Of a DNA stretch of 64,000 nucleotides, positions 34,383 to 43,597 are shown piece by piece (the first letter of the stretch is position 1; each line of letters starts with the position of its first letter). Where the stretch lies: positions 2,600,501-2,664,500 of the forward strand of contig NZ_CP018632.1 in NCBI RefSeq assembly GCF_002215215.1. Reading direction: 5' to 3'. The DNA comes from Granulosicoccus antarcticus IMCC3135. GTDB taxonomy: Bacteria > Pseudomonadota > Gammaproteobacteria > Granulosicoccales > Granulosicoccaceae. A program made the position numbers and the translations under genes. Below the pieces are notes generated by a model. The model saw nothing but the letters and a program-made list of their open reading frames with translations. It was not told where the DNA came from and made no database searches.

Positions 34383-35318
34383 CTAAGTTACGATGGCCTG
34401 CAAAGTCATCGTCGCTTCCATGGATTGGCCGGGCTTCAATACCTCAACGCCTGCATCAACTCCCTGCGAGGCCAGGTTGAAGGCATCGTTTGCGTTGGTC
34501 ACTGGCTCTACTGCAAAGTGCGGCATGTCCGGGTTGTACAGAATCAGAAAGCGACAAATCTCGCTGGCTGTCATATGTAGCTGAATCCCACCGTCCTTCC
34601 AGTCAATCACACAGGGTCCGTTTAGCTCTGACAGGCAGCAATCGATACGCTGATTCTTGTCCAGCGATTTTGCCTGTCGAAAGTCCAGAGCGTTTGGCAG
34701 TTCGACAGGGGCTCCATCCGGCAGGCAATCACCGGCCTCGTCCGGGAAAATGCCCTGAACAGGCAGTGTGAGTGTCGGTTCGGAACCATTGACTTCACGT
34801 ACGAAATAGGGGTGCCAGCCAAAGCCTGCAGGCATGTCTGTCTCTGCACGGTTGGTCAGGATCAAAGTGCTGGAAAGGCGATCACCGTCGATACTTTGCT
34901 TGATGGTGGCATCGATGGCCCAGGGCCAGTTCAATTCCGGATGGTCGCTGGAGTGTAGTGTGCATGTCAATGAGTGGGAGTCGCTGGAAGCGATTTTCCA
35001 TGGCAGTTTACGTAGCGCGCCATGAATGGCATGTTTATCAGCGTCAGCGAGTTGTACAGATTGCCCTTGAAATTCGAACCGTCCATCGCGAATGCGATTG
35101 CTGTACGGCAGCATATGGAAATTGGCAGCTGGCAGAGGCGCTGCGACGTTCTGGCCGGCACGCGACAGGCTTGTCGTCGCGTTCGAGGGGGACGCTTCAC
35201 GGCAATCGGGGACTACGGCATGCCAGGTACCCTGCCGCTGAACTTCAGCAGCCATCCATTGCACACCAATCTGGGGGTCACACCACAGACGCCAATGGTC
35301 CGATTCAATAAGTATCAT
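34383..35318 (-). CDS. Aldose 1-epimerase family protein (GalM-like)
   Basis: The 311-residue protein starts at the ATG at 35318. The family pattern is clear: LPYSNRIRDGRFEFQG (substrate Arg), HAIHGALRKLPW (catalytic His), GFGWHPYFV (second His) and HFAVEPVTNANDAFNL (catalytic Glu region). These enzymes interconvert alpha and beta anomers of hexoses. There is no signal peptide and no sugar operon beside it, so the true sugar is unknown, and a hexose-6-phosphate epimerase role (YeaD-like) is possible. A TTG at 35348 would add ten residues. Confidence 0.9.
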   Translation of the reverse strand: MILIESDHWRLWCDPQIGVQWMAAEVQRQGTWHAVVPDCREASPSNATTSLSRAGQNVAAPLPAANFHMLPYSNRIRDGRFEFQGQSVQLADADKHAIHGALRKLPWKIASSDSHSLTCTLHSSDHPELNWPWAIDATIKQSIDGDRLSSTLILTNRAETDMPAGFGWHPYFVREVNGSEPTLTLPVQGIFPDEAGDCLPDGAPVELPNALDFRQAKSLDKNQRIDCCLSELNGPCVIDWKDGGIQLHMTASEICRFLILYNPDMPHFAVEPVTNANDAFNLASQGVDAGVEVLKPGQSMEATMTLQAIVT

Positions 35319-35596
35319 GTAGAAGCAGGTATCCGGTAACGACGACAAAGGCCGTCAAGTTGATTAGTCTGTGTGTCAGAGTTCGTTCAATAATGAACTG
35401 CACCCTTAGTACGCGTAATATACAGGGGTGCCAGAAGGCTGTGAAAGAGCAACTGGCGAGCTCACAGGTTTTATTTCGGGAGTTTCACAGCAGACCAATC
35501 CAGCTTGTCATGTTTGCATACCTTGTGACGAGCGCATGCGATACCTACACTTAGCGGATTCTGTGTCCGCACTCATCAAACCAACAGGTAATTATT

Positions 35597-36250
35597 GTGA
35601 TAGATCGTTTGGCCATACTGCTTGCAGTGACAGCTTTGTCCTTACCCGGCGCTTTCGTCAGTTCGGCATGGGCGCAATCCGGAACCGGCCTCAAACTTGG
35701 CCCATCTGAAGAGCCTGCAGGCAAGCTGGACCTGGGTGCCACGCCTCAAAGCGAGAGGGAGCAAGCTCCGGCGGCGCGTCAGGATTCCAGCACATCCGGC
35801 GCAAGAAGCCAGGCCTCGGAAGGCCAGCAAACCAAAGTAGGCGCCTGGAATGTCGCTTGTGATGGCGAAGGAAAGAACTGTGCCATGGCTCAGATCGGTA
35901 ATGACAGCAAGGGAACACCCGTGCTGGAAATGGTCATTCGAAAATTGGCAGAACCGCTGGAAGTTGGCGAGCGCACCGCTATCGCGGTACTCGATGTAAT
36001 AACACCGCTAGGTGTCGTTTTGCCAGAAGGACTGGCAGTGACCATCGATAACGGGCAGCAGGAAACGGCACCATTTCAAGTCTGTACAGAGCAGGGGTGC
36101 CTGGTTCGGGAGCCGATTGACAGTGACTTGGTCGACCGGTTCAAGGGCGGCAATGGTGCTGTAATTTCAGTCATCGCCGCGAGCCAGGGTGAAGTCAGCG
36201 CCAGCATTTCACTCAGCGGGTTCACTAAAGCGTACGCCTCGCTCAAGTAG
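35597..36250 (+). CDS. Invasion-associated locus B (IalB) family protein
   Basis: The 217-residue exported protein starts at a GTG at 35597. The signal peptide is LAILLAVTALSLPGAFVSSAWA. A disordered Gly/Ser/Gln-rich linker runs to about residue 78. The IalB domain begins KVGAWNVACDGEGKNCAM and continues with LEMVIRKL, ITPLGVVLPEGLAV, the paired Cys in FQVCTEQGCLVREPI and SLSGFTKAYASL. That pattern (W-x-V-x-C, TPLGV-x-LP, C-x-x-x-GC, GF-x-x-A) is diagnostic. Despite the name, the family is widespread in non-pathogens and its role is unclear, probably in the envelope stress or surface context. Confidence 0.9.
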   Translation: MIDRLAILLAVTALSLPGAFVSSAWAQSGTGLKLGPSEEPAGKLDLGATPQSEREQAPAARQDSSTSGARSQASEGQQTKVGAWNVACDGEGKNCAMAQIGNDSKGTPVLEMVIRKLAEPLEVGERTAIAVLDVITPLGVVLPEGLAVTIDNGQQETAPFQVCTEQGCLVREPIDSDLVDRFKGGNGAVISVIAASQGEVSASISLSGFTKAYASLK

Positions 36251-36298
36251 TCTGCAAAATGCTAGTGGGCAATCGTCAGTGTCAGGGCGATTCGCCAA

Positions 36299-36336
36299 AT
36301 GATCACCGGCTCAGCCTCTGCTGATCCGGTGATCAT
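36299..36336. terminator. Perfect 11-bp hairpin between convergent genes
   Basis: ATGATCACCGG (36299-36309) pairs exactly with CCGGTGATCAT (36326-36336) around a 16-base loop. It lies between the converging ialB-like gene and ttcA. There is no strong T-run on either side. Confidence 0.6.
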
Positions 36337-36346
36337 TGCCAGTCCA

Positions 36347-37180
36347 TTACATACGTAATAACGGGAATTCGTTGCCAGCAAATAACGGTGTACTCAGAGG
36401 CGTGCTGCTTACTCGCTGATTACTATCAAAGTCATATAGATTCTTGTCGAGCATATGCGAAGGCGTAACATTTCCCAGTGACGTCAGCATCGAGGCGATT
36501 CTGCTGGGGTCCTCCGCCTCCCAGGTAGTCAGCAACTGCTTCATCGCTTGCCGTTGCAGGTTCGGTTGTGATCCGCAGAGATTACAGGGAATGATGGGGT
36601 AACCTTTTATGTCACTGAATGCTTGCAGGTCAGTTTCACGGCAGTAGGCCAGAGGTCTGATGACGACATTGTTACCATTGTCTGCATGGAGCTTGGGAGG
36701 CATCGTCTTGATGGATCCACCATGAAACATATTGAGCAAAAGCGTTTCGAGCAGATCATCGGCATGGTGGCCAAGCGCAATCTTGGTGGCCCCCAGTTCA
36801 TCCGCTACCCGATAGAGAATTCCTCGGCGTAACCGTGAGCACAGTCCGCAGGTTGTCTTGCCTTCGGGCACCTTGTCCATTACAACGCTGTAGGTGTCCT
36901 CTTCAACAATCCGGTACTCCACGCCCAGTGCATCCAGATAGTCTGGCAAGACATGCTGAGGGAATCCGGGTTGTTTCTGGTCAAGATTGACCGCAACCAG
37001 TGAGAAATCGATAGGCGCCACACGTTGCAGATGCAGCAACAAGTCGAGCATCGCGTAACTGTCTTTACCTCCCGAGAGGCACACCATGATGCGATCATTG
37101 GCCTCGATAAGGTTGAAATCCGTCACGGCACGACCGCATTGGCGTTGCAGTCTTTTGGTCAAGGGGGGCAATTTGGACAA
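36347..37180 (-). CDS. ttcA: tRNA 2-thiocytidine(32) synthetase TtcA
   Basis: The 277-residue PP-loop ATPase thiolates cytidine 32 of tRNA using an iron-sulfur cluster. Signatures are [18 protein letters not shown] (ATP pyrophosphatase loop), [32 protein letters not shown] (two cluster Cys), [16 protein letters not shown] and [16 protein letters not shown] (further Cys). The alignment with E. coli TtcA is nearly continuous. The start is a TTG at 37180 and no better start is visible. The protein is somewhat shorter than the E. coli one (311) at both ends. Confidence 0.95.
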   Translation of the reverse strand: MSKLPPLTKRLQRQCGRAVTDFNLIEANDRIMVCLSGGKDSYAMLDLLLHLQRVAPIDFSLVAVNLDQKQPGFPQHVLPDYLDALGVEYRIVEEDTYSVVMDKVPEGKTTCGLCSRLRRGILYRVADELGATKIALGHHADDLLETLLLNMFHGGSIKTMPPKLHADNGNNVVIRPLAYCRETDLQAFSDIKGYPIIPCNLCGSQPNLQRQAMKQLLTTWEAEDPSRIASMLTSLGNVTPSHMLDKNLYDFDSNQRVSSTPLSTPLFAGNEFPLLRM

Positions 37181-37347
37181 GGAGCAGGTCGCAATCGGCT
37201 GATGAGTTGGGGCCTATTGTAGTGCAGTTGGGCATTTCACCAAACCCTGTGTTTGACAGGAAGGCTGTAAACGGAGGAAACTTGTTATTCTTGACGAACC
37301 AGTCAGAGTCCGTTGATGTATCGATGTAACGGTAGAGCACTCGTTGA

Positions 37348-37989
37348 ATGAAGATTCTCATAGTCGATGACCACACACTTTTTCGCAGCGGTATGGTTCA
37401 CCTGCTTCAAAGCTTGTCTCCGACGCCGGAAGTCATAGAATCCGAAGACCTTTGTAGTGCCCAACATATACTGTCTACAGATCCCGGGATTGATCTGGTT
37501 TTACTGGATCTGAAACTGAATGATGCGGTGGGTGTTGATTCTGTGCTGACCTTGCGAAAACAGGCCTCTCAGACCACCATTGTGGTGCTTTCCGGAGAAC
37601 AGGATCCCACCGTAATTCATCGTTGCATCGACAGTGGCGCCATGGGGTTCATCACAAAATCGGCCACTCATGATGAACTGCTGAGCGCCATTCGTCTGAT
37701 TGTGGCCGGTGGCGTCTATCTGCCCAAAGACATCATGACGAGTGAAATGGCCTCGCGCCCACCCGGCGAACGTAGTGATGTTGCGCTATTGGCTTCACTT
37801 TCCGACCGGCAGCGCGAGGTTTTAGCCTACCTGCTACAGGGCAAGCCAAACAAGACAATATCCAATAAACTGGATATTTCGCAGAATACGGTCAAAGCGC
37901 ATCTATCTGCCATTTTTCGTACCCTGGGGGCTAGAAATCGGACAGAAGCTGTCTATTTTGCCGCTCGAGCCGGTGTTCCACTGGAGTAA
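37348..37989 (+). CDS. NarL/FixJ-type response regulator
   Basis: The 213-residue two-domain regulator starts at the ATG at 37348. The receiver has the acidic pair in MKILIVDDHTLFRSGM, the phosphoacceptor Asp in DLVLLDLKLND, the Thr/Ser switch in VVLSGEQD and the Lys in GFITKSA. The LuxR-type helix-turn-helix is LSDRQREVLAYLLQGKPNKTISNKL with TVKAHLSAIFRTLG, so it should bind DNA when phosphorylated. No histidine kinase is encoded next to it, making it an orphan here. The coding region is divergent from ttcA with about 170 bases between them. Confidence 0.92.
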   Translation: MKILIVDDHTLFRSGMVHLLQSLSPTPEVIESEDLCSAQHILSTDPGIDLVLLDLKLNDAVGVDSVLTLRKQASQTTIVVLSGEQDPTVIHRCIDSGAMGFITKSATHDELLSAIRLIVAGGVYLPKDIMTSEMASRPPGERSDVALLASLSDRQREVLAYLLQGKPNKTISNKLDISQNTVKAHLSAIFRTLGARNRTEAVYFAARAGVPLE

Positions 37990-38066
37990 GTACCATCGTA
38001 AATTTGTTGTATACAGCTTTCTCTTTAGCCCCTGTTGTCAGGTGGAGCAGAATGGCTGCTTGCAAC

Positions 38067-39095
38067 TCAAGTTGCTGAATCTTGTAACAATGGCAGAAGC
38101 TCGCCAAGCTCTGCATCCCAATGAGGCATGGCAACGCCGGTGAATTGTGTGTCGAAAAAAGGCAAGCTATCGCCCAGCAGATTGCCCACATAAATTCGCT
38201 GACGAGTCGGGCCACCAAAGGCCAGGTTTGAGATGTTTTTCATGACCTCACTGCGCGCGGTATCCAGGTGTTCACGACCCAATGCATCCTTTTGGTAGGC
38301 CTCTTCAGTCCATTGCAGGTGGGATTCATCGGAATCTTCGAACATTCGTTGCATCACACCATCCGGTGAGATTCGCAGAATACGGTTGCTGAGAATGCTG
38401 GTCACCCAGAGATAGCCTTCTTCATCGAGTGCCAGGCCGTCGGGGTACGAGCCCACACCGAAACGATAGACGCAATGGGCATCGCTCAGTTGAATGCTGT
38501 CAGTGTTCGATATCGTAAAGCGAGTCAATTTTCTGCTGAAAGTCTCATTGACCCAGACGTGACCTCGCACCTCGTCTATGACGCATTCGTTAGTGTAGCC
38601 CAGACCGTCTGCGACAATACGTGCATCATTCTGACCTGGTTCAGCCACGGCAATGAAGCCGGTACTGGCGCTTGCTCTATAGTCTGCAGAGCGTGGTGTT
38701 TTACGTGTGCTCACGGTCAGCCAAATGCGTCCCTGGCTATCCTGAACAACGAAGTTGGCAGGCGGCATGGGTTCGCCGTCCACGGTCATAACCACCGGCT
38801 CAACATGGCCATCGGCAGACAGTCGGTAAATACCGCCCTGTGTATCGCCCAGATGAGCCAGTAAAACGGTGCCACCATTTTCCAGTGCTATGCCGTTAGG
38901 GCGTAGTGGCTTTGAATACAGGCTTTGAACGTGATGTGTGCCCCCTGATGGTGCAATCAGACTGATGCCTCCATTATCCGTCCAGTTTGGAATCAGGATC
39001 AGACCGGAACTGTGAGTCAGAACGCATTCCGGGCGAGACAATTGTTGGCCTGTCCATCCTTTTACTTGGCCCAATGGGCAATTTTCTGGTATCAA
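38067..39095 (-). CDS. SMP-30/gluconolactonase/LRE family protein
   Basis: The 342-residue six-bladed beta-propeller protein has metal-ligand motifs RPECVL (first Glu region), RPNGIALENGG, FVVQDSQGRIWLTVST, GLGYTNECVID and VGSYPDGLALDEEGYLWVT. These fit the family of lactonases that hydrolyse gluconolactone and similar sugar lactones. The start is a TTG at 39095 with no clear ribosome site, and an in-frame TTG at 39074 is possible. No signal peptide is seen. The neighbouring tpa gene is divergent with 198 bases between them. The lactone substrate cannot be deduced. Confidence 0.87.
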   Translation of the reverse strand: MIPENCPLGQVKGWTGQQLSRPECVLTHSSGLILIPNWTDNGGISLIAPSGGTHHVQSLYSKPLRPNGIALENGGTVLLAHLGDTQGGIYRLSADGHVEPVVMTVDGEPMPPANFVVQDSQGRIWLTVSTRKTPRSADYRASASTGFIAVAEPGQNDARIVADGLGYTNECVIDEVRGHVWVNETFSRKLTRFTISNTDSIQLSDAHCVYRFGVGSYPDGLALDEEGYLWVTSILSNRILRISPDGVMQRMFEDSDESHLQWTEEAYQKDALGREHLDTARSEVMKNISNLAFGGPTRQRIYVGNLLGDSLPFFDTQFTGVAMPHWDAELGELLPLLQDSAT

Positions 39096-39293
39096 GTTAT
39101 TTGTTTCGCTGGCACTTTAAGTCTGAAGTAAGTTATTCCATAGTCAGTCGTCAAACCGATTAGTTTTAGACTTTAATGCCTATTGGTGGTGATCAACGCG
39201 GTGCTTAGCCCAATTTGATTTGCTTGCCACGAGTTTATCAGTCAAACAAACAACACGAAATAAGAGCCACAGGCTTCCACAGGAATCAACTCA

Positions 39294-40676
39294 ATGAATA
39301 AACCGACTGAAGACGTTAACATGGCCGAGCTGGTGGAGATGGATCGAGCCCATATCTGGCATCACCTGACACAGCACAAGGCGCTGGAAACCAAAGACCC
39401 GATGGTCATTGTCAAAGGCAATGGCATGCGTATCCAGGATCAGCATGGCAAGGAATATCTTGATGCTGTTTCCGGAGCTGTATGGACCGTTAATGTTGGC
39501 TATGGAAGAGAGAGCATCGCCAACGCTGTGCGAGATCAGTTGGTTGAAATGTGCTATTTCGCTGGTTCCGCAGGGAATGTTCCCGGCATCAAATACGCCG
39601 AAAAACTCATTTCCAAGATGCCTGGCATGAGCCGCGTGTACTATTCCAATTCTGGTTCCGAAGCCAACGAGAAGGGTTACAAGATTGTTCGCCAGATTGC
39701 CGCGATGAAGCATGACGGCAAAAAGCACAAGATTCTCTATCGTGACCGCGATTATCACGGCACAACCATTACAGCATTATCTTCCTGTGGCCAGAATGAG
39801 CGTAAAGACCAGTATGGTCCGTTTACTCCGGGTTTCGTCGAAGTGCCGCATTGCTGTGAATACAGAAGCCAGTTTCCTGACTCGTCTGATTATGGTGTCA
39901 AGATTGCTCGCGAGATCGAAACGATCATTCAGCGAGAAGATCCGGATACGGTAGGTTCGATCGTGCTGGAGCCGGTAACCGCGGGCGGAGGAGTCATCAC
40001 GCCACCTGAAGGCTACTGGGAGACGGTTCAGGAGATCTGCACCAAGTACGGCGTTTTGCTACATATTGACGAAGTCGTTTGCGGTTTAGGGCGAACCGGC
40101 AAGTGGTTTGGATACCAGCACTACGGTATCAAGCCGGATATCGTCACAATGGCCAAAGGTGTTGCGAGTGGTTATGCGGCAATCGCCTGTACGGTCACAA
40201 CTGAAGACGTTTTCAATCAGTTCAAGGACAGTGATGACACGATGAGTTATTTTCGTGACATCAGTACTTTCGGTGGTTGTGCTGCGGGCCCTGCTGCTGC
40301 ACTTGAAACCATGCGCATCATTGAAGATGAAAACTTGCTGGAGAATACGACGCGTATGGGCGAGTATCTGATGGAGAAAATGCGTGGTTTGCAGAACAAG
40401 TACAAGGTAATCGGTGATGTAAGAGGCAAGGGGCTTTTCTGCGGAATGGAACTGGTCAAGGATCGCCAGACGAAAGAACCGGCAGATGAGCAGTTGCTGA
40501 TGGCCATCAGCGGCGATTGCATGGAGCAGGGCGTCGTCATAGGACGAACCAACCGTAGTCTTACTGGCTTCAACAATACAATCTGCCTAAGCCCTGCGCT
40601 GATTTGCAATGAGAGTGATATCGATGAAGTCATCACAGCCATCGACAATGCTCTGGGCCGACATGCGGTCAACTAA
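39294..40676 (+). CDS. tpa: Taurine:pyruvate aminotransferase (class III aminotransferase)
   Basis: The 460-residue PLP enzyme starts at the ATG at 39294 after AGGAATCAA. Its beginning, AELVEMDRAHIWHHLTQHKA, and the blocks DAVSGAVWTVNVGYGRE, VYYSNSGSEANEKGYK, DRDYHGTTITALSSCGQNER, EPVTAGGGVITPPEGYW, HIDEVVCGLGRTGKWFGYQ, TMAKGVASGYAAIAC and YFRDISTFGGC follow the Tpa proteins of Roseobacter and Bilophila closely as I remember them. Tpa converts taurine and pyruvate to sulfoacetaldehyde and alanine. The PLP lysine is in MAKGVASGY. No xsc, pta, tauABC or tauE gene is in the window. Other omega-amino acids (hypotaurine, beta-alanine) could be substrates. Confidence 0.87.
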   Translation: MNKPTEDVNMAELVEMDRAHIWHHLTQHKALETKDPMVIVKGNGMRIQDQHGKEYLDAVSGAVWTVNVGYGRESIANAVRDQLVEMCYFAGSAGNVPGIKYAEKLISKMPGMSRVYYSNSGSEANEKGYKIVRQIAAMKHDGKKHKILYRDRDYHGTTITALSSCGQNERKDQYGPFTPGFVEVPHCCEYRSQFPDSSDYGVKIAREIETIIQREDPDTVGSIVLEPVTAGGGVITPPEGYWETVQEICTKYGVLLHIDEVVCGLGRTGKWFGYQHYGIKPDIVTMAKGVASGYAAIACTVTTEDVFNQFKDSDDTMSYFRDISTFGGCAAGPAAALETMRIIEDENLLENTTRMGEYLMEKMRGLQNKYKVIGDVRGKGLFCGMELVKDRQTKEPADEQLLMAISGDCMEQGVVIGRTNRSLTGFNNTICLSPALICNESDIDEVITAIDNALGRHAVN

Positions 40677-40733
40677 ATAGTTTGTGTGACTGTCGGGAGT
40701 AGAAAATCCCGAAAGTTTTCAGTCTTCTGAATA

Positions 40734-40768
40734 CAACAAAGGCGCCCATGAGGCGCCTTTGTTGTTTC
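40734..40768. terminator. Strong bidirectional rho-independent terminator
   Basis: CAACAAAGGCGCC (40734-40746) pairs perfectly over 13 bases with GGCGCCTTTGTTG (40752-40764) around a five-base loop. TTTC follows on the plus strand, and the A-rich left flank serves the minus strand. It separates tpa from the converging repeat-protein gene. Confidence 0.9.
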
Positions 40769-40828
40769 TGAGTCTGCTGCCTTCTCGAAACTATATAGAG
40801 AAGGCAGTCAGTAACCAGTAGCTAAATA

Positions 40829-43597
40829 CTACTTGACCAGGCTTTCCAGAGTTTCCAGCATGGGGGCAACGACAGGAGTAAGAACCGCGCCAACACCTTC
40901 TTTGTTGAGCTTGGTTTCAGCCAAAGGCTTGAGTCGAGCAATACCGTTGGTGAGGACCTTGTTCAAGGTGCTTTTCGCAGCTTCTGGTACATCGTTGTAA
41001 GAGGCCGCTACTTCTGACAAAGATGCACTGGCGCGTTCCAGACGAGGAAGTGCCATTTGGGCAGAAGCTTCGTCATCAACTCCGTCCAGAACGGTAGTCG
41101 TTGTACCAAATACGCCGCCCAATTTTCGGCTGATTCCCGCCAGGCTGAATGAGCCTCTTTCAGCTGTGGTCATTATGGCAGGAGCAGCTTCAGTTTCGGC
41201 AGTTGCCGCGTCAGTCGCTTCTTCAGTAGTTTCTGCAACAGCGTCAGTGGCTTCTTCAGTAGTTTCAGTTACTGCATCAGTCGCTTCGTCTGCAGTTTCA
41301 ACAACAGCGTCAGTCGCTTCTTCAGCAGTATCAGTTACTGCATCAGTAGCTTCTTCAGTAGTTTCTGCAACAGCGTCGGTAGCTTCTTCAGCAGTATCAG
41401 TTACTGCATCAGTGGCTTCTTCAGTAGTTTCGGCAACAGCGTCAGTCGCTTCTTCAGTAGTACCGGTTACTGCGTCGACCGCATCAGATGCCATTTCTTT
41501 TACTGCTTCAGTTGCATCAGCAGCTGTCTCAGCGACAGCATCAGTTGCACTGCCGACAGCGTCAGATACAGTTCCAGCAACGCCTGCAGCAATTCCAGTT
41601 ATCGTGGAAGTTGCATCAGTTGCATCAGTTGCATCTTCAGTCGCTTCGTCTGCAGTTTCAGCAACAGCATCAGTGGCTTCTTCAGTTGTTTCTGCAACAG
41701 CGTCGGTAGCTTCGTCTGCAGTTTCAGCAGCAGCGTCAGTCGCTTCTTCAGCAGTATCAGTTACTGCATCAGTGGCTTCTTCAGTAGTTTCAGCAGCAGC
41801 GTCAGTGGCTTCTTCAGTAGTCTCGGCAACAGCGTCAGTCGCTTCTTCAGCAGTATCAGTTACTGCATCAGTGGCTTCTTCAGTAGTTTCAGCAGCAGCG
41901 TCAGTCGCTTCGTCTGCAGTATCAGTTACAGCGTCAGTGGCTTCTTCAGTTGTTTCTGCAACAGCGTCGGTAGCTTCGTCTGCAGTTTCAGCAGCAGCGT
42001 CAGTCGCTTCTTCAGCAGTATCAGTTACTGCATCAGTGGCTTCTTCAGTAGTTTCTGCAACAGCGTCAGTGGCTTCTTCAGTAGTCTCGGCAACAGCGTC
42101 AGTCGCTTCGTCTGCAGTATCGGCAACAACGTCAGTGGCTTCTTCAGTAGTCTCGGCAACAGCGTCAGTCGCTTCGTCTGCAGTATCGGCAACAACGTCA
42201 GTGGCTTCTTCAGTAGTCTCGGCAACAGCGTCAGTCGATTCGTCTGCAGTATCGGCAACAACGTCAGTGGCTTCTTCAGTTGTTTCTGCAACAGCGTCGG
42301 TAGCTTCGTCTGCAGTATCAGTTACTGCGTCAGTAGCTTCTTCAGTAGTTTCTGCAACAGCGTCAGTCGCTTCGTCTGCAGTATCGGCAACAGCATCAGT
42401 GGCTTCTTCAGTTGTTTCTGCAACAGCGTCGGTAGCTTCGTCTGCAGTTTCAGCAGCAGCGTCAGTCGCTTCGTCTGCAGTATCAGTTACTGCATCAGTG
42501 GCTTCTTCAGTAGTCTCGGCAACAGCGTCAGTCGCTTCGTCTGCAGTGTCGGCAACAACGTCAGTGGCTTCTTCAGTAGTTTCAGCAGCAGCGTCAGTCG
42601 CTTCGTCTGCAGTATCAGTTACAGCGTCAGTGGCTTCTTCAGTTGTTTCTGCAACAGCGTCAGTGGCTTCTTCAGTTGTTTCTGCAACAGCGTCGGTAGC
42701 TTCTTCAGCAGTGTCAGTTACAGCGTCAGTGGCTTCTTCAGTTGTTTCTGCAACAGCGTCGGTAGCTTCTTCAGCAGTGTCAGTTACAGCGTCAGTAGCG
42801 TCTTCAGTAGTTTCTGCAACAGCGTCGGTAGCTTCTTCAGCAGTATCAGTTACGGCATCAGTGGCTTCTTCAGTAGTCTCGGCAACAGCGTCAGTAGCCT
42901 CTTCAGTAGTTTCAACAACCGCGTCGGTCGCTTCTTCAGCAGAGCCAGTCACTGCATCCGTGGCGTCAGCAGCAGCACCAGTAACCGCTTCAACTGCATC
43001 GGAAGCTGTTTCAGTTACTGCGCTGGTTGCATCAGTAGCCATCAGTGCTACAGCATCAGTCGCTTCCCCAGCTTTTTCAGTAACTGTCTCAGTTACTTCT
43101 CCAGCTGTTTCGGTAACCGCGTCAACCGCATCACCGATAACGGCGCCAGCTTTCTCGGCTGTTTCGACAACCGCATCCTTCGCATCGGAAGCCGTTTCGA
43201 CTACAGCGTCAGTTGCATTATCCGCAACTTCGACAGCAGATGCTGTTAAAGAGTCACTGTCGCTTGCGACTGTGTCAGCATCTGATTCAGTCTTTTCGAC
43301 CGCCTCGGTTGCCGTAGCAGGTGCCTCTGCGGTGACTGCTTCATCGGCTTCTTTGCCGCCGAACAGATTGATTACGATCCAGCCTATAACTAACAAAGCT
43401 GCTATCGGGAGTACTTTTTTCCACATCGGGGACTGATCTCCATTATTTCCAGAATTGCCACCTGAGCCACCGAAATTGCCGACAGCTTGCGTGGTGTTTG
43501 ATGCAGCAACGGTCGAACTAGTTGCTGAAGTTTTTACTTCGGTTGACGGATTCGACCCTTTTTCAGGGGGCGAATCCGAATTGTTCGAGTTGGCCAT
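40829..43597 (-). CDS. Membrane-anchored acidic protein of 11-residue repeats (LEA/hendecad-like)
   Basis: The product has 922 residues. The N-terminus is Asn/Ser/Gly-rich (1-57). One transmembrane helix follows at about 61-79 (KVLPIAALLVIGWIVINLF). Residues 128-211 are a degenerate repeat zone. Residues 212-651 hold 40 consecutive units of the form ATDAVAETTEE, strictly 11 residues long. Units of AETTEE type often alternate with TDTA(E/D)E type, giving a 22-residue super-repeat. Seven more units and a decayed eighth occupy 717-804. A C-terminal domain of 118 residues has mixed charge and helices (SFSLAGISRKLGG to LETLESLVK). The 11-residue period fits right-handed coiled coils or LEA-type amphipathic helices, but each unit carries about four acidic residues and no Lys. 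I know no named homologue. Confidence 0.85.
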   Translation of the reverse strand: MANSNNSDSPPEKGSNPSTEVKTSATSSTVAASNTTQAVGNFGGSGGNSGNNGDQSPMWKKVLPIAALLVIGWIVINLFGGKEADEAVTAEAPATATEAVEKTESDADTVASDSDSLTASAVEVADNATDAVVETASDAKDAVVETAEKAGAVIGDAVDAVTETAGEVTETVTEKAGEATDAVALMATDATSAVTETASDAVEAVTGAAADATDAVTGSAEEATDAVVETTEEATDAVAETTEEATDAVTDTAEEATDAVAETTEDATDAVTDTAEEATDAVAETTEEATDAVTDTAEEATDAVAETTEEATDAVAETTEEATDAVTDTADEATDAAAETTEEATDVVADTADEATDAVAETTEEATDAVTDTADEATDAAAETADEATDAVAETTEEATDAVADTADEATDAVAETTEEATDAVTDTADEATDAVAETTEEATDVVADTADESTDAVAETTEEATDVVADTADEATDAVAETTEEATDVVADTADEATDAVAETTEEATDAVAETTEEATDAVTDTAEEATDAAAETADEATDAVAETTEEATDAVTDTADEATDAAAETTEEATDAVTDTAEEATDAVAETTEEATDAAAETTEEATDAVTDTAEEATDAAAETADEATDAVAETTEEATDAVAETADEATEDATDATDATSTITGIAAGVAGTVSDAVGSATDAVAETAADATEAVKEMASDAVDAVTGTTEEATDAVAETTEEATDAVTDTAEEATDAVAETTEEATDAVTDTAEEATDAVVETADEATDAVTETTEEATDAVAETTEEATDAATAETEAAPAIMTTAERGSFSLAGISRKLGGVFGTTTTVLDGVDDEASAQMALPRLERASASLSEVAASYNDVPEAAKSTLNKVLTNGIARLKPLAETKLNKEGVGAVLTPVVAPMLETLESLVK
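41186..41449 (-). repeat. 33-bp tandem repeats, second block (eight units)
   Basis: Eight in-frame units of 33 bases encode residues 717-804 of the repeat protein; the last is degenerate (ATDAATAETEA). It is separated from the main block by about 195 bases of related but irregular sequence. Confidence 0.9.
41645..42964 (-). repeat. 33-bp tandem repeats, main block (40 units)
   Basis: Forty in-frame 33-base units encode residues 212-651 without any insertion or deletion. Many are identical or differ at one to three bases, mostly third positions. Alternation of two unit types makes a 66-base higher-order period. Because the unit has no stop in several frames on either strand, long spurious reading frames appear opposite the gene. 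Confidence 0.95.

Noticed and set aside
41166-43436. Open frame of 756 codons on the plus strand opposite the 11-residue-repeat gene, rich in Ser, Ala and Val
   Set aside because: It exists only because the 33-base unit has no stop in that frame. It has no domain, signal or ribosome site, while the minus-strand product has an anchor helix and a non-repetitive C-terminal domain.
40829-43597. CRISPR-like array suggested by regular 33-bp spacing
   Set aside because: The repeats are contiguous with no unique spacers and stay in frame within one long coding sequence with related amino-acid units.
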